From contig NZ_JBIWDK010000001.1 of assembly GCF_044761985.1 (NCBI RefSeq), positions 646,796 through 710,795 of the forward strand: DNA of 64,000 bases. Direction: 5' to 3'. Position 1 is the stretch's first letter. Each line of letters opens with the position of its first letter. The notes beneath the pieces were generated by a model. That model had not been told where the DNA came from, did no database searches, and saw only the letters and a program-made list of their open reading frames with translations. The translations under genes and the position numbers were made by a program. Shown here piece after piece: positions 34,081 to 42,201 of the stretch. This DNA is from Peribacillus sp044761985 (GTDB taxonomy: Bacteria > Bacillota > Bacilli > Bacillales > DSM-1321).

Positions 34081-34766
34081 TCGAGTTAAAAGGAATAACA
34101 AAAACGTATCAATTAGGTAAAGAGGATGTCCATGTGTTGAAAAACGTGAATGTCTACATTGAAAATGGAGAGTTCGTTGCGATTATGGGACCTTCAGGCT
34201 CGGGAAAGTCCACATTGATGAATATAATCGGATGTTTAGATCAAGCAACAACTGGAGAGTATTGGCTTTCGGGTCAAAATATCTCTGGTTATTCAGAAGA
34301 CGAATTGGCTAGGGTCCGAAATACTTCCATAGGATTCGTTTTTCAACAATTTCAATTATTACCAAGACTAGTTGCTTGGAAGAATGTTGAGTTACCGATG
34401 ATTTATGCCGGCGTTTCAAAAAAAGAACGTCAATTCCGTTCAGAAGAAGCATTAAAGAAGGTGGGACTTGAAGACCGAATGAGTCATCTACCGAATGCTC
34501 TTTCTGGAGGGCAAAAACAGCGTGTTGCTATTGCACGCTCCATTGTCACACAACCCCAATTAATTTTAGCGGATGAACCAACTGGTGCACTAGATTCAAT
34601 CACAAGTGTGGCGATAATGGAACAATTCAGGAAGTTGAATGAAGAGGGAGTCACAATTGTTGTGGTAACACATGAAGCCGAAATTGCCGAATACGCTTCT
34701 AGGACCATATTTGTACGCGACGGTGAAATTCTTCCTGCTACCCTCATAGAAAGAGGGGAGGATTAA
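34077..34766 (+). CDS. yknY: ABC transporter ATP-binding protein YknY
   Basis: A 229-residue MacB/LolD-type ATPase. Walker A is GPSGSGKS, the signature motif LSGGQKQR, Walker B LILADEPTGALD, and the switch His VVTHEAE. It drives YknZ. ATG 34077 overlaps the yknX stop by ATGA, and its own stop overlaps the yknZ start by one base, so translation is coupled throughout. Confidence 0.93.
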   Translation: MIELKGITKTYQLGKEDVHVLKNVNVYIENGEFVAIMGPSGSGKSTLMNIIGCLDQATTGEYWLSGQNISGYSEDELARVRNTSIGFVFQQFQLLPRLVAWKNVELPMIYAGVSKKERQFRSEEALKKVGLEDRMSHLPNALSGGQKQRVAIARSIVTQPQLILADEPTGALDSITSVAIMEQFRKLNEEGVTIVVVTHEAEIAEYASRTIFVRDGEILPATLIERGED

Positions 34767-35959
34767 TGAGTGTATTCGAAAATGTCACGATGGCTTTGAG
34801 TTCTCTAAAAGCTCATAAATTGCGTTCTATGTTAACGATGTTGGGCATCATAATTGGAGTAGCCGCTGTCATTATCGTAGTTGCAATAGGGCAAGGTGGG
34901 GAAGCGATGCTGAAATCGGAAATTGTAGGTCCGGGTAATACGGTTGAATTATTTTATCAGCCCTCAGAGGAAGAAATGCAGTCGAATCCGAATATTATCT
35001 ATGAAGCTGCTTTTAATCAGGAAGATATCCGAATACTTGAAAATCTTAACGGTGTTAAACGGGTGGTTGCTTCAAGTTCAGAGTTTACAAAAGTTAGCCA
35101 CAAACAGGAATCCATCGATAGTTCTGTGGTAGGCATAAATGATGCCTTTCTGGATTTAAATAGACTTAATGTGGCCAGTGGAAGAAATTTCACTTCTGCT
35201 GACTTTTTGGGTGGAGCGCGAGTTGCCATTGCAAGCCATACGATGCAAGAGGATTTATTTGATGGGAAATCACCAATTGGACAAGTCATTCGGATTGGAA
35301 CGCAACCCGTTGAAATTATTGGAGTAATGGAAAAATCAACAGGGCTCCTTGCTTTTGATACAGTGCAATTGTATATGCCATCTAATACATGGAAGACGGT
35401 CTTCAGTAAAAATGATGTGACCTCTATTCTGTTGCAGGCAGAAAATACTGATCAATTGAACACTATCGGTAAAAAAGCCTCTGCCAAACTTAATTCTATT
35501 CACAATGCAGGGGAATCATATCAAGTCATAAATATGGAAGAAATCGCTTCGGCAATTGGTCAAATTACCAGGATCATGACTTTGATAATCGGTTCTGTTG
35601 CAGGCATTTCGCTCGTCGTGGGGGGGATTGGTGTAATGAATATCATGCTTGTATCCGTTACGGAACGGACTAGAGAGATTGGCATTCGTTTGGCGCTAGG
35701 AGCCACAAGGAGACAGATACTAACTCAATTTTTAATTGAATCGATCATCTTAACACTGATTGGTGGATTGTTGGGCATCGTTTTAGGGTGGATCGTTGTC
35801 ACGCTAATTTCTCTTTTTGCGGGGCTTCCCTCTCTTATTTCTTGGCAGGTTGTCCTTGGCGGTGTAGCCTTTTCCATGACAATAGGCATTGTTTTCGGAA
35901 TTTTACCGGCGAATAAGGCTTCCAAAATGAATCCGATTGAATCCTTGCGATATGAATAA
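34766..35959 (+). CDS. yknZ: ABC transporter permease YknZ (MacB-type)
   Basis: A 397-residue MacB/FtsX-type permease. One N-terminal helix (about 20-45), a large extracellular MacB_PCD domain (about 50-270), and three C-terminal helices with the FtsX segment GIGVMNIMLVSVTERTREIG. Mechanotransmission by such permeases moves peptides or toxins without passing them through the membrane. Final gene of the operon, followed by a terminator. Confidence 0.93.
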   Translation: MSVFENVTMALSSLKAHKLRSMLTMLGIIIGVAAVIIVVAIGQGGEAMLKSEIVGPGNTVELFYQPSEEEMQSNPNIIYEAAFNQEDIRILENLNGVKRVVASSSEFTKVSHKQESIDSSVVGINDAFLDLNRLNVASGRNFTSADFLGGARVAIASHTMQEDLFDGKSPIGQVIRIGTQPVEIIGVMEKSTGLLAFDTVQLYMPSNTWKTVFSKNDVTSILLQAENTDQLNTIGKKASAKLNSIHNAGESYQVINMEEIASAIGQITRIMTLIIGSVAGISLVVGGIGVMNIMLVSVTERTREIGIRLALGATRRQILTQFLIESIILTLIGGLLGIVLGWIVVTLISLFAGLPSLISWQVVLGGVAFSMTIGIVFGILPANKASKMNPIESLRYE

Positions 35960-35967
35960 GCATCTCG

Positions 35968-36000
35968 AAACTTGTACGTACTTGAGTACAGGTTTTTTTT
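35968..36000 (+). terminator. Rho-independent terminator of yknWXYZ
   Basis: AACTTGTAC pairs with GTACAGGTT (one G-U), short loop, T-run 35993-36000. Confidence 0.85.
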
Positions 36001-36029
36001 CTTCTTTTCTCCTATCATGCTATTATTAT

Positions 36030-36045
36030 GGTATACAATTATACC
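36030..36045. promoter_or_regulatory. Palindrome GGTATA-CAAT-TATACC
   Basis: Perfect 6-bp arms around a 4-base centre, lying between the yknZ terminator and the 36200 gene. The form resembles GntR-family operators, but no regulator is adjacent. Function unassigned. Confidence 0.4.
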
Positions 36046-36085
36046 GGTAGGCTAATCTCCGTGTTGCACATGAATTGAAAAAACA

Positions 36086-36099
36086 ACAAAACGTTTTGT
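36086..36099. promoter_or_regulatory. Perfect 14-bp palindrome ACAAAACGTTTTGT
   Basis: A fully symmetric site 100 bases upstream of the 36200 gene. A second palindrome lies 41 bases before it. It could be a regulator binding site; no matching regulator is known to me. Confidence 0.4.
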
Positions 36100-36199
36100 A
36101 ATTGAAGGTAGTAACATAGTTTTAGTTCTATTTTCCTTGCAGTAGATAAAACGTAATAAATCGAAAAAATATTTTTAAGATTTTGGGGGAGATTGTGTG

Positions 36200-36610
36200 A
36201 TGAAGACTATACGACAACTAGATAACCTTAATGAAATAGATAGTATTCTTAAGCAAATGGTTCGAAATTCTTATGAAGAGGCAAGGGAAGAAGGAGAATT
36301 GTTATGTATGGAATGTGGAGACGTAGATTTATATATTGCAGCTTCGAACCATGCACGGCTACAGGATGCGATTAATATGAATTTTCGAATTGATGAGTCC
36401 GGTGAAATCATCGAACACGAAGAATATCAGCAACTTATGGATGAGCTTTCTGAGTACTTTCTGGAATTACATAAGGATAGTGAATTATTTGATTTCTTTC
36501 CTGCGGGTTCTTATGAAGTTAAAGGTGATGAGCGAGAGTCAGAAACAGATATGCTAGGTCCAAAGGGTTTATTTTCAGCACCATTTGAGGATTCTATTAT
36601 AAAGGAATAA
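36200..36610 (+). CDS. Uncharacterised acidic protein
   Basis: A 136-residue acidic, helical, soluble protein without a recognised domain. It has two near cysteines in LLCMECGDVDLY and many Glu residues (for example EIIEHEEYQQLMDELSEYF). No signal peptide or membrane helix. ATG 36200 is preceded by TTGGGGGA; an adjacent GTG at 36197 is the alternative. It is transcribed alone, after two palindromes and before a terminator. Confidence 0.7.
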   Translation: MKTIRQLDNLNEIDSILKQMVRNSYEEAREEGELLCMECGDVDLYIAASNHARLQDAINMNFRIDESGEIIEHEEYQQLMDELSEYFLELHKDSELFDFFPAGSYEVKGDERESETDMLGPKGLFSAPFEDSIIKE

Positions 36611-36646
36611 ATGGTGAGAACAAGGAGTCTGAAGGGGTATAAAAAG

Positions 36647-36687
36647 GAGAGGCAGAAACGATTTATTATTTCTGCCTCTTCTTTTTC
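36647..36687 (+). terminator. Rho-independent terminator after the 136-residue gene
   Basis: AGAGGCAGAAA pairs with TTTCTGCCTCT around a 10-base loop, then TCTTTTT. Confidence 0.85.
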
Positions 36688-37071
36688 CATTACTTTACTA
36701 GAAAAAGATCTATTTAGAGCAGCACTCCTTCATTTAGTCTAATAACGTGTTGTTCTGTACGAAATATGATAAAATTCGACTTTATTAAAAATGAATAAGG
36801 TAGAAAAAATAACAAATATAAGTTTTTATGGAAATTATATGAAGAATTGGATATAATAAAAAGTGTTATAGTAAATGAATTTTTTTAGAATTAATAGTTT
36901 GATATAACTTTCAGAAGAGTTCTCTCTTAAGAAAATTATACATAGGTATAGAATGAAGTAAACTAAGATGGCCGGTATCAAAATTATTGCATTTTTCGCA
37001 TTTTAATTCAGATTATTTGGACTATTTTTGTTTTTTTTTTGAAAAATGTTGCAGGCTAGGGAGGATTAGTT
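36688..37071 (+). promoter_or_regulatory. AT-rich promoter region of glnQHMP
   Basis: About 380 bases with no gene. In B. subtilis this operon is controlled by TnrA. The best partial TnrA-like match (TGTTATAGTAAATGAAT near 36864) misses several consensus positions, so I do not call a site. Several TATAAT-like elements are present. Confidence 0.35.
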
Positions 37072-37800
37072 ATGATAGTTTTTGATCAGGTTAATAAGTA
37101 TTTTGGTGATTTTCATGTATTGAAAGATATTAATCTAACAATTAATAAGGGAGAAGTGGTCGTAGTAATCGGTCCATCTGGATCAGGAAAAAGTACGCTT
37201 CTTCGTTGTATTAATCGCTTAGAAACCATATCGGAAGGTTCGCTGTCCATCAATGAGATGAATGTTGCGGATAAAAAAACAGACATTAATAAGTTGCGCC
37301 AAAACATCGGTATGGTTTTCCAACATTTTCATCTTTACCCTCATAAAACCGTATTGGAAAATATTATGTTGGCACCTAAGAAGGTTTTAGGACAAACGAA
37401 TGCGCAAGCGGAAAAAATTGCCCAAAAGTATTTGGAAAAAGTCGGGATCTCGGATAAGGCGAATTCTTATCCTTCACAGCTTTCCGGTGGACAGCAGCAA
37501 CGTGTTGCCATTGCCAGAGGACTGGCAATGGGACCAGAAATCATGTTGTTTGATGAACCTACCTCAGCCTTGGATCCAGAAATGATCGGCGAGGTACTTG
37601 ATGTGATGAAAAAGCTTGCTCTAGAAGGAATGACGATGGTCGTGGTCACACACGAAATGGGATTTGCCCGTGAAGTGGCGGACCGAATCGTATTCATGGA
37701 TGAGGGCAGGATTTTGGAGGAGGCAATACCGGCTGATTTTTACGAAAACCCTCACGAAGAGAGGGCGCGTCTATTTCTCAGCCGTATATTAAATCATTAA
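37072..37800 (+). CDS. glnQ: Glutamine ABC transporter ATP-binding protein
   Basis: A 242-residue polar amino-acid importer ATPase. Walker A is GPSGSGKS, the signature LSGGQQQR, Walker B IMLFDEPTSALD, and switch His VVTHEMG. GGGAGG precedes ATG 37072. The gene order glnQ-glnH-glnM-glnP equals the B. subtilis glutamine operon, which supports glutamine as the substrate. GlnH follows after 22 bases. Confidence 0.9.
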   Translation: MIVFDQVNKYFGDFHVLKDINLTINKGEVVVVIGPSGSGKSTLLRCINRLETISEGSLSINEMNVADKKTDINKLRQNIGMVFQHFHLYPHKTVLENIMLAPKKVLGQTNAQAEKIAQKYLEKVGISDKANSYPSQLSGGQQQRVAIARGLAMGPEIMLFDEPTSALDPEMIGEVLDVMKKLALEGMTMVVVTHEMGFAREVADRIVFMDEGRILEEAIPADFYENPHEERARLFLSRILNH

Positions 37801-37822
37801 ATAAAAAATAGGGGGGATTTAC

Positions 37823-38650
37823 ATGTTGAAGAAAAAGAGATGGTTACAATTATCATTGCTTTCAGTACTGGCTGTCATACTATTAGCAGGTTGTGGCGGG
37901 GAAAAGGATTCTGATGAAGGTAAAGATGGTGGAAGCGGGAACAAAGATAAAGATATTCTAACTCAAATTAAGGATAACGATAAAATCGTATTCGGGGTAA
38001 AGAATGATACGCGTCTGTTTGGATTGAAAAACCCAAATACAAAAGAGGTAGAAGGATTTGACATCGACATTGCGAAAGCACTTGCAGCGGAGATCCTTGG
38101 TGATGAAGAAAAAGTATTATTCAAAGAAGTAACGTCTAAAACAAGAATGCCTTTATTGAACAATGGGGATATCGATGCGATTGTTGCGACTATGACCATT
38201 ACGGAAGAACGTAAAAAAGAAGTTGACTTTACTGATGTCTATTTCGATGCTGGACAATCATTACTTGTTAAAAAAGGAAGTGACATCAAAGGTATTGATA
38301 ATTTAAAAGGTAAAAAGGTATTGGCTGTAAAAGGCTCTACCTCAGCCATAAATATCCGCGAAAAAGCTCCCGAAGCAAATGTTTTGGAATTCGAAAATTA
38401 TTCGGAAGCATTCGCAGCACTTAAATCAGGTCAAGGTGATGCATTGACGACAGATGATTCCATACTTTATGGTATGGCTGATGAAGATCCAAATTACGAA
38501 CTTGTTGGCGGCACATTTACGGATGAGCCATATGGAATTGCAGTTAAAAAAGGAAATGAAAAATTTGTAGATGAATTGAACAAAGCTCTTAAATCAATTA
38601 AAGACTCCGGGAAATATGATGAAATTCATGATAAGTGGATTAAGCAATAA
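37823..38650 (+). CDS. glnH: Glutamine ABC transporter substrate-binding lipoprotein
   Basis: A 275-residue SBP family 3 lipoprotein. The lipobox LLAGC places the lipidated Cys at residue 24, followed by an acidic Gly/Lys/Asp linker. The ligand domain has the block VEGFDIDIAKALAAEILG and ATMTITEERKKEVDFTD, typical of polar amino-acid binders. It captures glutamine outside the cell and delivers it to GlnMP. A hairpin downstream may favour its high expression. Confidence 0.9.
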   Translation: MLKKKRWLQLSLLSVLAVILLAGCGGEKDSDEGKDGGSGNKDKDILTQIKDNDKIVFGVKNDTRLFGLKNPNTKEVEGFDIDIAKALAAEILGDEEKVLFKEVTSKTRMPLLNNGDIDAIVATMTITEERKKEVDFTDVYFDAGQSLLVKKGSDIKGIDNLKGKKVLAVKGSTSAINIREKAPEANVLEFENYSEAFAALKSGQGDALTTDDSILYGMADEDPNYELVGGTFTDEPYGIAVKKGNEKFVDELNKALKSIKDSGKYDEIHDKWIKQ

Positions 38651-38722
38651 CGTATTCATTTACATGTGGTAAGAAGAAATTGGATTTTTACTTATCTACT
38701 AAAAGAATAATATTTGGATCTG

Positions 38723-38749
38723 TCAGGATGAGCAATTTGCTCATCCTGA
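38723..38749 (+). repeat. Intercistronic hairpin between glnH and glnM
   Basis: Perfect 12-bp inverted repeat (TCAGGATGAGCA/TGCTCATCCTGA) with a 3-base loop and no T-run. It is likely an mRNA-stability or processing element that protects the upstream glnQH message. Confidence 0.75.
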
Positions 38750-38772
38750 TTAGTTAGAGGAGAGTGGATGTC

Positions 38773-39405
38773 TTGCTTGATTTCTCCATTTTGACAGAGA
38801 ATTTAGATATGTATTTAATGGGTTTTAAAAATACAATCATATCTAGTTTAATTGCTTTAGTATCAAGCTTAATCCTTGGTGTGCTTATTGCTATCATGAG
38901 AATCGCTCCGATTAAGCCTCTGAATTGGCTTGGGACCGCATATGTGGAGTTCATACGGAATATACCCTTATTGATCATCACATTTTTCTTTTTCCTTGGC
39001 CTGAAATTAAGTGGGTTATATGCAGGTACGTTAGCCTTGACTATATACACATCATCATTTATTGCGGAAGCCATTAGAGCCGGCATTCTTTCGGTATCGA
39101 AAGGACAAATGGAAGCAGCCCGTTCTTCAGGACTGACATATGGACAGGCGATGAGATTCATCATCTTGCCACAAGCCGTGAAAATTGTCATTCCCCCTCT
39201 TGGGAACCAATTCATCAATCTCGTTAAAAATTCTTCCATTTTAGCAGTCGTTGCTGGATTAGATCTTATGTATCACGGTGATTTAATATCCTCAAGAACC
39301 TTTGTAGTGTTCGATGTTTACATTTTCGTAGCAGCGTTTTATTTAATTCTTACCATTCCTTTAAGCCTTGGCGTTGGTTATTTAGAAAAACGTCTAGCTA
39401 ATTAA
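38773..39405 (+). CDS. glnM: Glutamine ABC transporter permease GlnM
   Basis: A 210-residue HisM-type permease with about five helices and an EAA-like loop (EAARSSGLTYGQAMRFIILPQA). AGAGGAGAG at 38756-38764 places a TTG at 38773 about 9 bases downstream; an in-frame GTG at 38764 overlaps the site, so I prefer TTG. It pairs with GlnP. Confidence 0.85.
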   Translation: MLDFSILTENLDMYLMGFKNTIISSLIALVSSLILGVLIAIMRIAPIKPLNWLGTAYVEFIRNIPLLIITFFFFLGLKLSGLYAGTLALTIYTSSFIAEAIRAGILSVSKGQMEAARSSGLTYGQAMRFIILPQAVKIVIPPLGNQFINLVKNSSILAVVAGLDLMYHGDLISSRTFVVFDVYIFVAAFYLILTIPLSLGVGYLEKRLAN

Positions 39406-39419
39406 GGGAGGTATAAGAC

Positions 39420-40070
39420 ATGGATTTTTTAGGAGCATACACACCAGATCATTTAAAGTTTTTATTAGAAGGTTTTTGGGTAACGATTCAGGTGGCTTTT
39501 GTATCTATCATTTTAAGTTTTATCATCGGGGGACTAGTCGGCATTTTACGTTATGCAAAGATACCAGTTGTATCACAAATTTTAGCTGTCGGCGTTGAAA
39601 CCATCCGTAATTTACCATTGTTGTTAATCATTCTTTTTACATATTTAGCGTTGCCTGAAGTAGGAATTAAGTTGGAAATTATTCCAGCTGCGATTGTTGC
39701 TTTGACCGTTTTTGAATCAGCCATGATATCCGAAGTAATACGAAGTGGGTTGAAATCAGTTGATAAAGGACAAATGGAGGCAGCTCGTTCATCTGGTTTA
39801 AGTTATGTGCAAGCCTTGATACATATCATACTTCCACAGGCACTACGCCGAATGGTCCCACCTCTAGTGAGCCAATTCATCTCTCTATTGAAAGACACCT
39901 CATTAGCGGTAGTGATTTCTTTGCCAGAATTGACCCATCAAGGGCAAATCATCTATGGGCAAGGTCAAAATTTCTTGATTCCAATTTTAATTTTAGTAGC
40001 CCTAATGTATTTTGCCGTTAATTTTAGCTTATCTTTAGTGGCCAGGAGACTAGAATTAAAACGTACTTAA
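39420..40070 (+). CDS. glnP: Glutamine ABC transporter permease GlnP
   Basis: A 216-residue permease of the same type as GlnM, with the EAA loop EAARSSGLSYVQALIHIILPQA and about five transmembrane helices. GGGAGG lies before ATG 39420, 14 bases after the glnM stop. Last gene of the operon; strong terminator follows. Confidence 0.9.
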   Translation: MDFLGAYTPDHLKFLLEGFWVTIQVAFVSIILSFIIGGLVGILRYAKIPVVSQILAVGVETIRNLPLLLIILFTYLALPEVGIKLEIIPAAIVALTVFESAMISEVIRSGLKSVDKGQMEAARSSGLSYVQALIHIILPQALRRMVPPLVSQFISLLKDTSLAVVISLPELTHQGQIIYGQGQNFLIPILILVALMYFAVNFSLSLVARRLELKRT

Positions 40071-40073
40071 ATC

Positions 40074-40103
40074 CTCCGACTCATATTTGAGTCGGAGTTT
40101 TTA
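40074..40103 (+). terminator. Rho-independent terminator of glnQHMP
   Basis: Perfect 10-bp stem CTCCGACTCA/TGAGTCGGAG with 4-base loop and TTTTT. Confidence 0.92.
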
Positions 40104-40211
40104 TCATATCTCAGCTATTTTTTCTTTCTATTCCATAGGAGGGGACTCGTAATGAGCGATAATTTGAATCATATGCATTTCAAAATCGTATATATATGAA
40201 GAGGAAAGAAG

Positions 40212-40478
40212 GTGAAAAAGCTGTCTGAAATTAAGCGTACCAATAGCAAAGCACTAGCCTCTTTAATCCTAGGAATTCTATCCCTTCTCATTCCCTTTAT
40301 CGGAGTTATATTAGGGATAATAGGTCTGATTTTTGCTTCAAATGGTACAAAAGAAATTGTACATTCGGGAGAGCCTGGTATCAATTTGGCGACAGCAGGA
40401 AAAGTATGCAGTATTATGGGGATCATTTTTAATATGATCATAGTCCTTATTATCCTCTTATTTTCTATTCCTTCATAA
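40212..40478 (+). CDS. Small two-helix membrane protein, DUF4190-like
   Basis: An 88-residue membrane protein starting at GTG 40212 after AAAGAAG. Two hydrophobic helices (about 16-40 and 66-86) flank a short loop; the SKALASLILGILSLLIPFIG start and repeated Gly pattern fit DUF4190 proteins. Function unknown. Alone between glnP and the HicB-like gene. Confidence 0.7.
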   Translation: MKKLSEIKRTNSKALASLILGILSLLIPFIGVILGIIGLIFASNGTKEIVHSGEPGINLATAGKVCSIMGIIFNMIIVLIILLFSIPS

Positions 40479-40601
40479 AATAGCGATAATTCTACTTATC
40501 TAATTTGAAAATATGAAGATAAAGGAAATACTTCATAAGGATTATTTTGGGAAAATATGTTATGATTGACATGAACTAAATATTAAGGGGGGATGTTGTT
40601 T

Positions 40602-40952
40602 TTGTCCAATCAGATATTTAAGTATCCTGCTGTTTTTTATTATGAAAAGCACCCTTTAATCATGGATTCATTTTCAATTCAAGTGTGTTTTCCTGATTTT
40701 AAGAGAAAGGGTTTCACATCTTCCGTTAGCGGAAGAGATAGGGGCGACGCTCTAGCTTGTGCTCAAGAACTATTGTGTTCGATGGTCGAACATTTTATCC
40801 ATTCAAAGAAACTAATCCCTGATGCAACTAAAATGGAAAAAGTGAATGTAGATCGAGGAATTAATATTTGCAAGGCTGACCCATTTCGCATTGAAATTGA
40901 ACATATTACTTATGAAAAAGAAAGACAAAGTCTTACCCTACGAAGAGGATAA
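40602..40952 (+). CDS. HicB-like antitoxin-fold protein, no HicA partner
   Basis: A 116-residue protein with the HicB antitoxin-like N-terminal RNase H-type fold: FKYPAVFYYE, ... FPDFKRKGFTSSVSGRDRGDALACAQELL. HicB antitoxins usually sit beside a small HicA mRNA interferase of about 60 residues; none is present on either side. No C-terminal DNA-binding helix-turn-helix was seen. I chose TTG 40602 (AAGGGGGGATG spacing 9); an ATG at 40593 lies on top of the ribosome site. It may be a solitary HicB-fold protein with another function. Confidence 0.6.
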   Translation: MSNQIFKYPAVFYYEKHPLIMDSFSIQVCFPDFKRKGFTSSVSGRDRGDALACAQELLCSMVEHFIHSKKLIPDATKMEKVNVDRGINICKADPFRIEIEHITYEKERQSLTLRRG

Positions 40953-40969
40953 GGCTTTTTTTCTGTGTG
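40929..40969 (+). terminator. Terminator overlapping the end of the HicB-like gene
   Basis: CTTACCCT pairs with AGGATAAG with one mismatch, followed by CTTTTTTTC to 40968. Confidence 0.6.
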
Positions 40970-41424
40970 AAAAAGGGATTTCTGTATTTAATCTACGGTT
41001 ATGGAAAGTATAATGACAATTCATTTTGAATGGCAGAGGTTCTTTTTGAACGTACCTCCGAAAGGGTAGTAGAGCTTCGCACTTTAACGGTTTCAAATGG
41101 CGAGCATTTAGGAATAAGATGTATGAGGGGTTATTTAAATAGGCTATCATGCCTGTCTTTCTTCGAATTTATTGAAAAATGGTAATTACTTCGTTTAATC
41201 ATTCTTAGGTAGAAAAGTATTCATTTCCACTGGGAGACCAAGAAATTATAGCTTAGTTTTGTCATATTAACTTGATGCATCAATGGTGTTATTGATACTA
41301 GCCGATTTATATAGAGAATAGAAACAATTATTTTTATTTTTGAAAGGATATTGAGTTCTTTATAACGAATATGTATAGTGTAGATAATATAGGTAAAAAG
41401 TATCAATAATATGGAGGTGTATTA
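40970..41424. other. Unexplained intergenic region
   Basis: About 455 bases with no convincing gene. A stretch near 41030-41120 is less AT-rich than its surroundings and can form hairpins (for example GAGGT with ACCTC at 41036-41058), so a structured RNA is possible. No known family was recognised. The 3' half is AT-rich and probably holds the promoter of the next gene. Confidence 0.3.
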
Positions 41425-41847
41425 GTGAAGTATTATATAGCATCGGATGAAAAAAATATAAAGCAAGTTAAATCATTAATAAAGAAATTGAATGCAAAGG
41501 GGTTCTCATGTGTAAATGAGTGGAATCTTTTTGACAAGAATGGTAATAAAGAAACCACTAATAGTTTAGGGGATTATGAAAAGGAAGGAATAGATGAAGC
41601 GGATTTTATGTTAATCTTTCTTACTGCGGGAAAGGGAAACCTTTATGAACTAGGATATGCCCTTTCTTTAAATAAAAAAATAGTTGTGTATTCGCCTGAA
41701 AAAGAGAATTATCATATTAACAAAAAATCAATATTCCATAATATCCCTGGTGCCATCATCTGCAGCGGGACTTTATATAAGTTGGTGAAATTAATTCAAT
41801 CACTTGCCCCAGCAGAACAAGATGATCCAAGTCCTATGAATTCTTAA
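41425..41847 (+). CDS. Nucleoside 2-deoxyribosyltransferase-like protein
   Basis: A 140-residue protein with GTG 41425 after TGGAGG. The pattern MKYYIASDEKN at the start, EADFMLIFLTAGKGNLYELG in the middle and YALSLNKKIVVYSP after it matches the nucleoside 2-deoxyribosyltransferase fold, where the Asp and Glu (LYELGYA) act in catalysis. Such enzymes exchange or hydrolyse nucleobases; related domains occur in antiphage and nucleotide-signalling proteins. The usual sugar-binding residues were not checked. It lies in an AT-rich stretch beside several uncalled small genes. Confidence 0.6.
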   Translation: MKYYIASDEKNIKQVKSLIKKLNAKGFSCVNEWNLFDKNGNKETTNSLGDYEKEGIDEADFMLIFLTAGKGNLYELGYALSLNKKIVVYSPEKENYHINKKSIFHNIPGAIICSGTLYKLVKLIQSLAPAEQDDPSPMNS

Positions 41848-41907
41848 TAATGTCTTTTGTATAAACAGTTGAATATACCCCCAAAAAAATAAAAATCAAA
41901 ACGTAAT

Positions 41908-41933
41908 GTTTAGTATATAAAAATATCGGGTAT
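41908..41933 (+). promoter_or_regulatory. Sigma-B promoter of the 40-codon gene
   Basis: GTTTAG (41908-41913), 14 bases, GGGTAT (41928-41933). This differs from the general-stress consensus GTTTAA-N12-15-GGGTAT by one base. Transcription would begin about 15 bases before the ribosome site of the 40-codon gene. Confidence 0.7.
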
Positions 41934-41961
41934 AGGTTACTAAAAAAGGGAGGAAGTTTAT

Positions 41962-42084
41962 TTGGCTACTATAGACATTGATAAGTTATTACTAGCTACT
42001 GAAGAAATGGCCGAAGAATCAATTCCAGTTCATCTCTATACATTTGACATTGATAAGTTATTAGATAAGACGGATAATTGGTAA
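41962..42084 (+). CDS. Uncharacterised 40-residue protein with a duplicated segment
   Basis: A short gene with its own signals: sigma-B-type promoter, GGGAGG (41948-41953) 8 bases before TTG 41962, stop at 42082-42084 and a terminator directly after. The 40-residue acidic, soluble product reads MATIDIDKLLLATEE at the start and ends FDIDKLLDKTDNW. An exact 18-base segment (41974-41991 and 42046-42063) encodes DIDKLL twice, so the protein is an internal near-duplicate. I do not recognise the family. It is an inferred small stress protein or regulatory peptide. Confidence 0.6.
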   Translation: MATIDIDKLLLATEEMAEESIPVHLYTFDIDKLLDKTDNW

Positions 42085-42086
42085 AG

Positions 42087-42117
42087 AAAAGCATGCCGCA
42101 ATGGATATGCTTTTTTC
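42087..42117 (+). terminator. Terminator of the 40-codon gene
   Basis: AAAAGCAT with ATGCTTTT around a 12-base loop and T-run to 42117, immediately after the stop codon. Confidence 0.65.
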
Positions 42118-42135
42118 TTTTGTAAATAAGTTTAA

Positions 42136-42170
42136 CCTGATTACCAATATTACAAGAGTAAGTAATCAGG
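42136..42170 (-). terminator. Inverted repeat, possible terminator of the minus-strand small gene
   Basis: CCTGATTAC (42136-42144) and GTAATCAGG (42162-42170) are perfect arms 17 bases apart. On the minus strand a weak TTAAACTTATTT tail follows. Confidence 0.5.
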
Positions 42171-42201
42171 CATGTGAGAATAGAATGAATAGTAGTGGAA
42201 A

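Noticed and set aside
36864..36880. Possible TnrA site upstream of glnQ
   Set aside because: At least four of the informative positions differ from the consensus TGTNANAWWWTMTNACA.
40938..41150. Minus-strand ORF of 70 codons
   Set aside because: It overlaps the end of the HicB-like gene and its terminator, and lacks a ribosome site.
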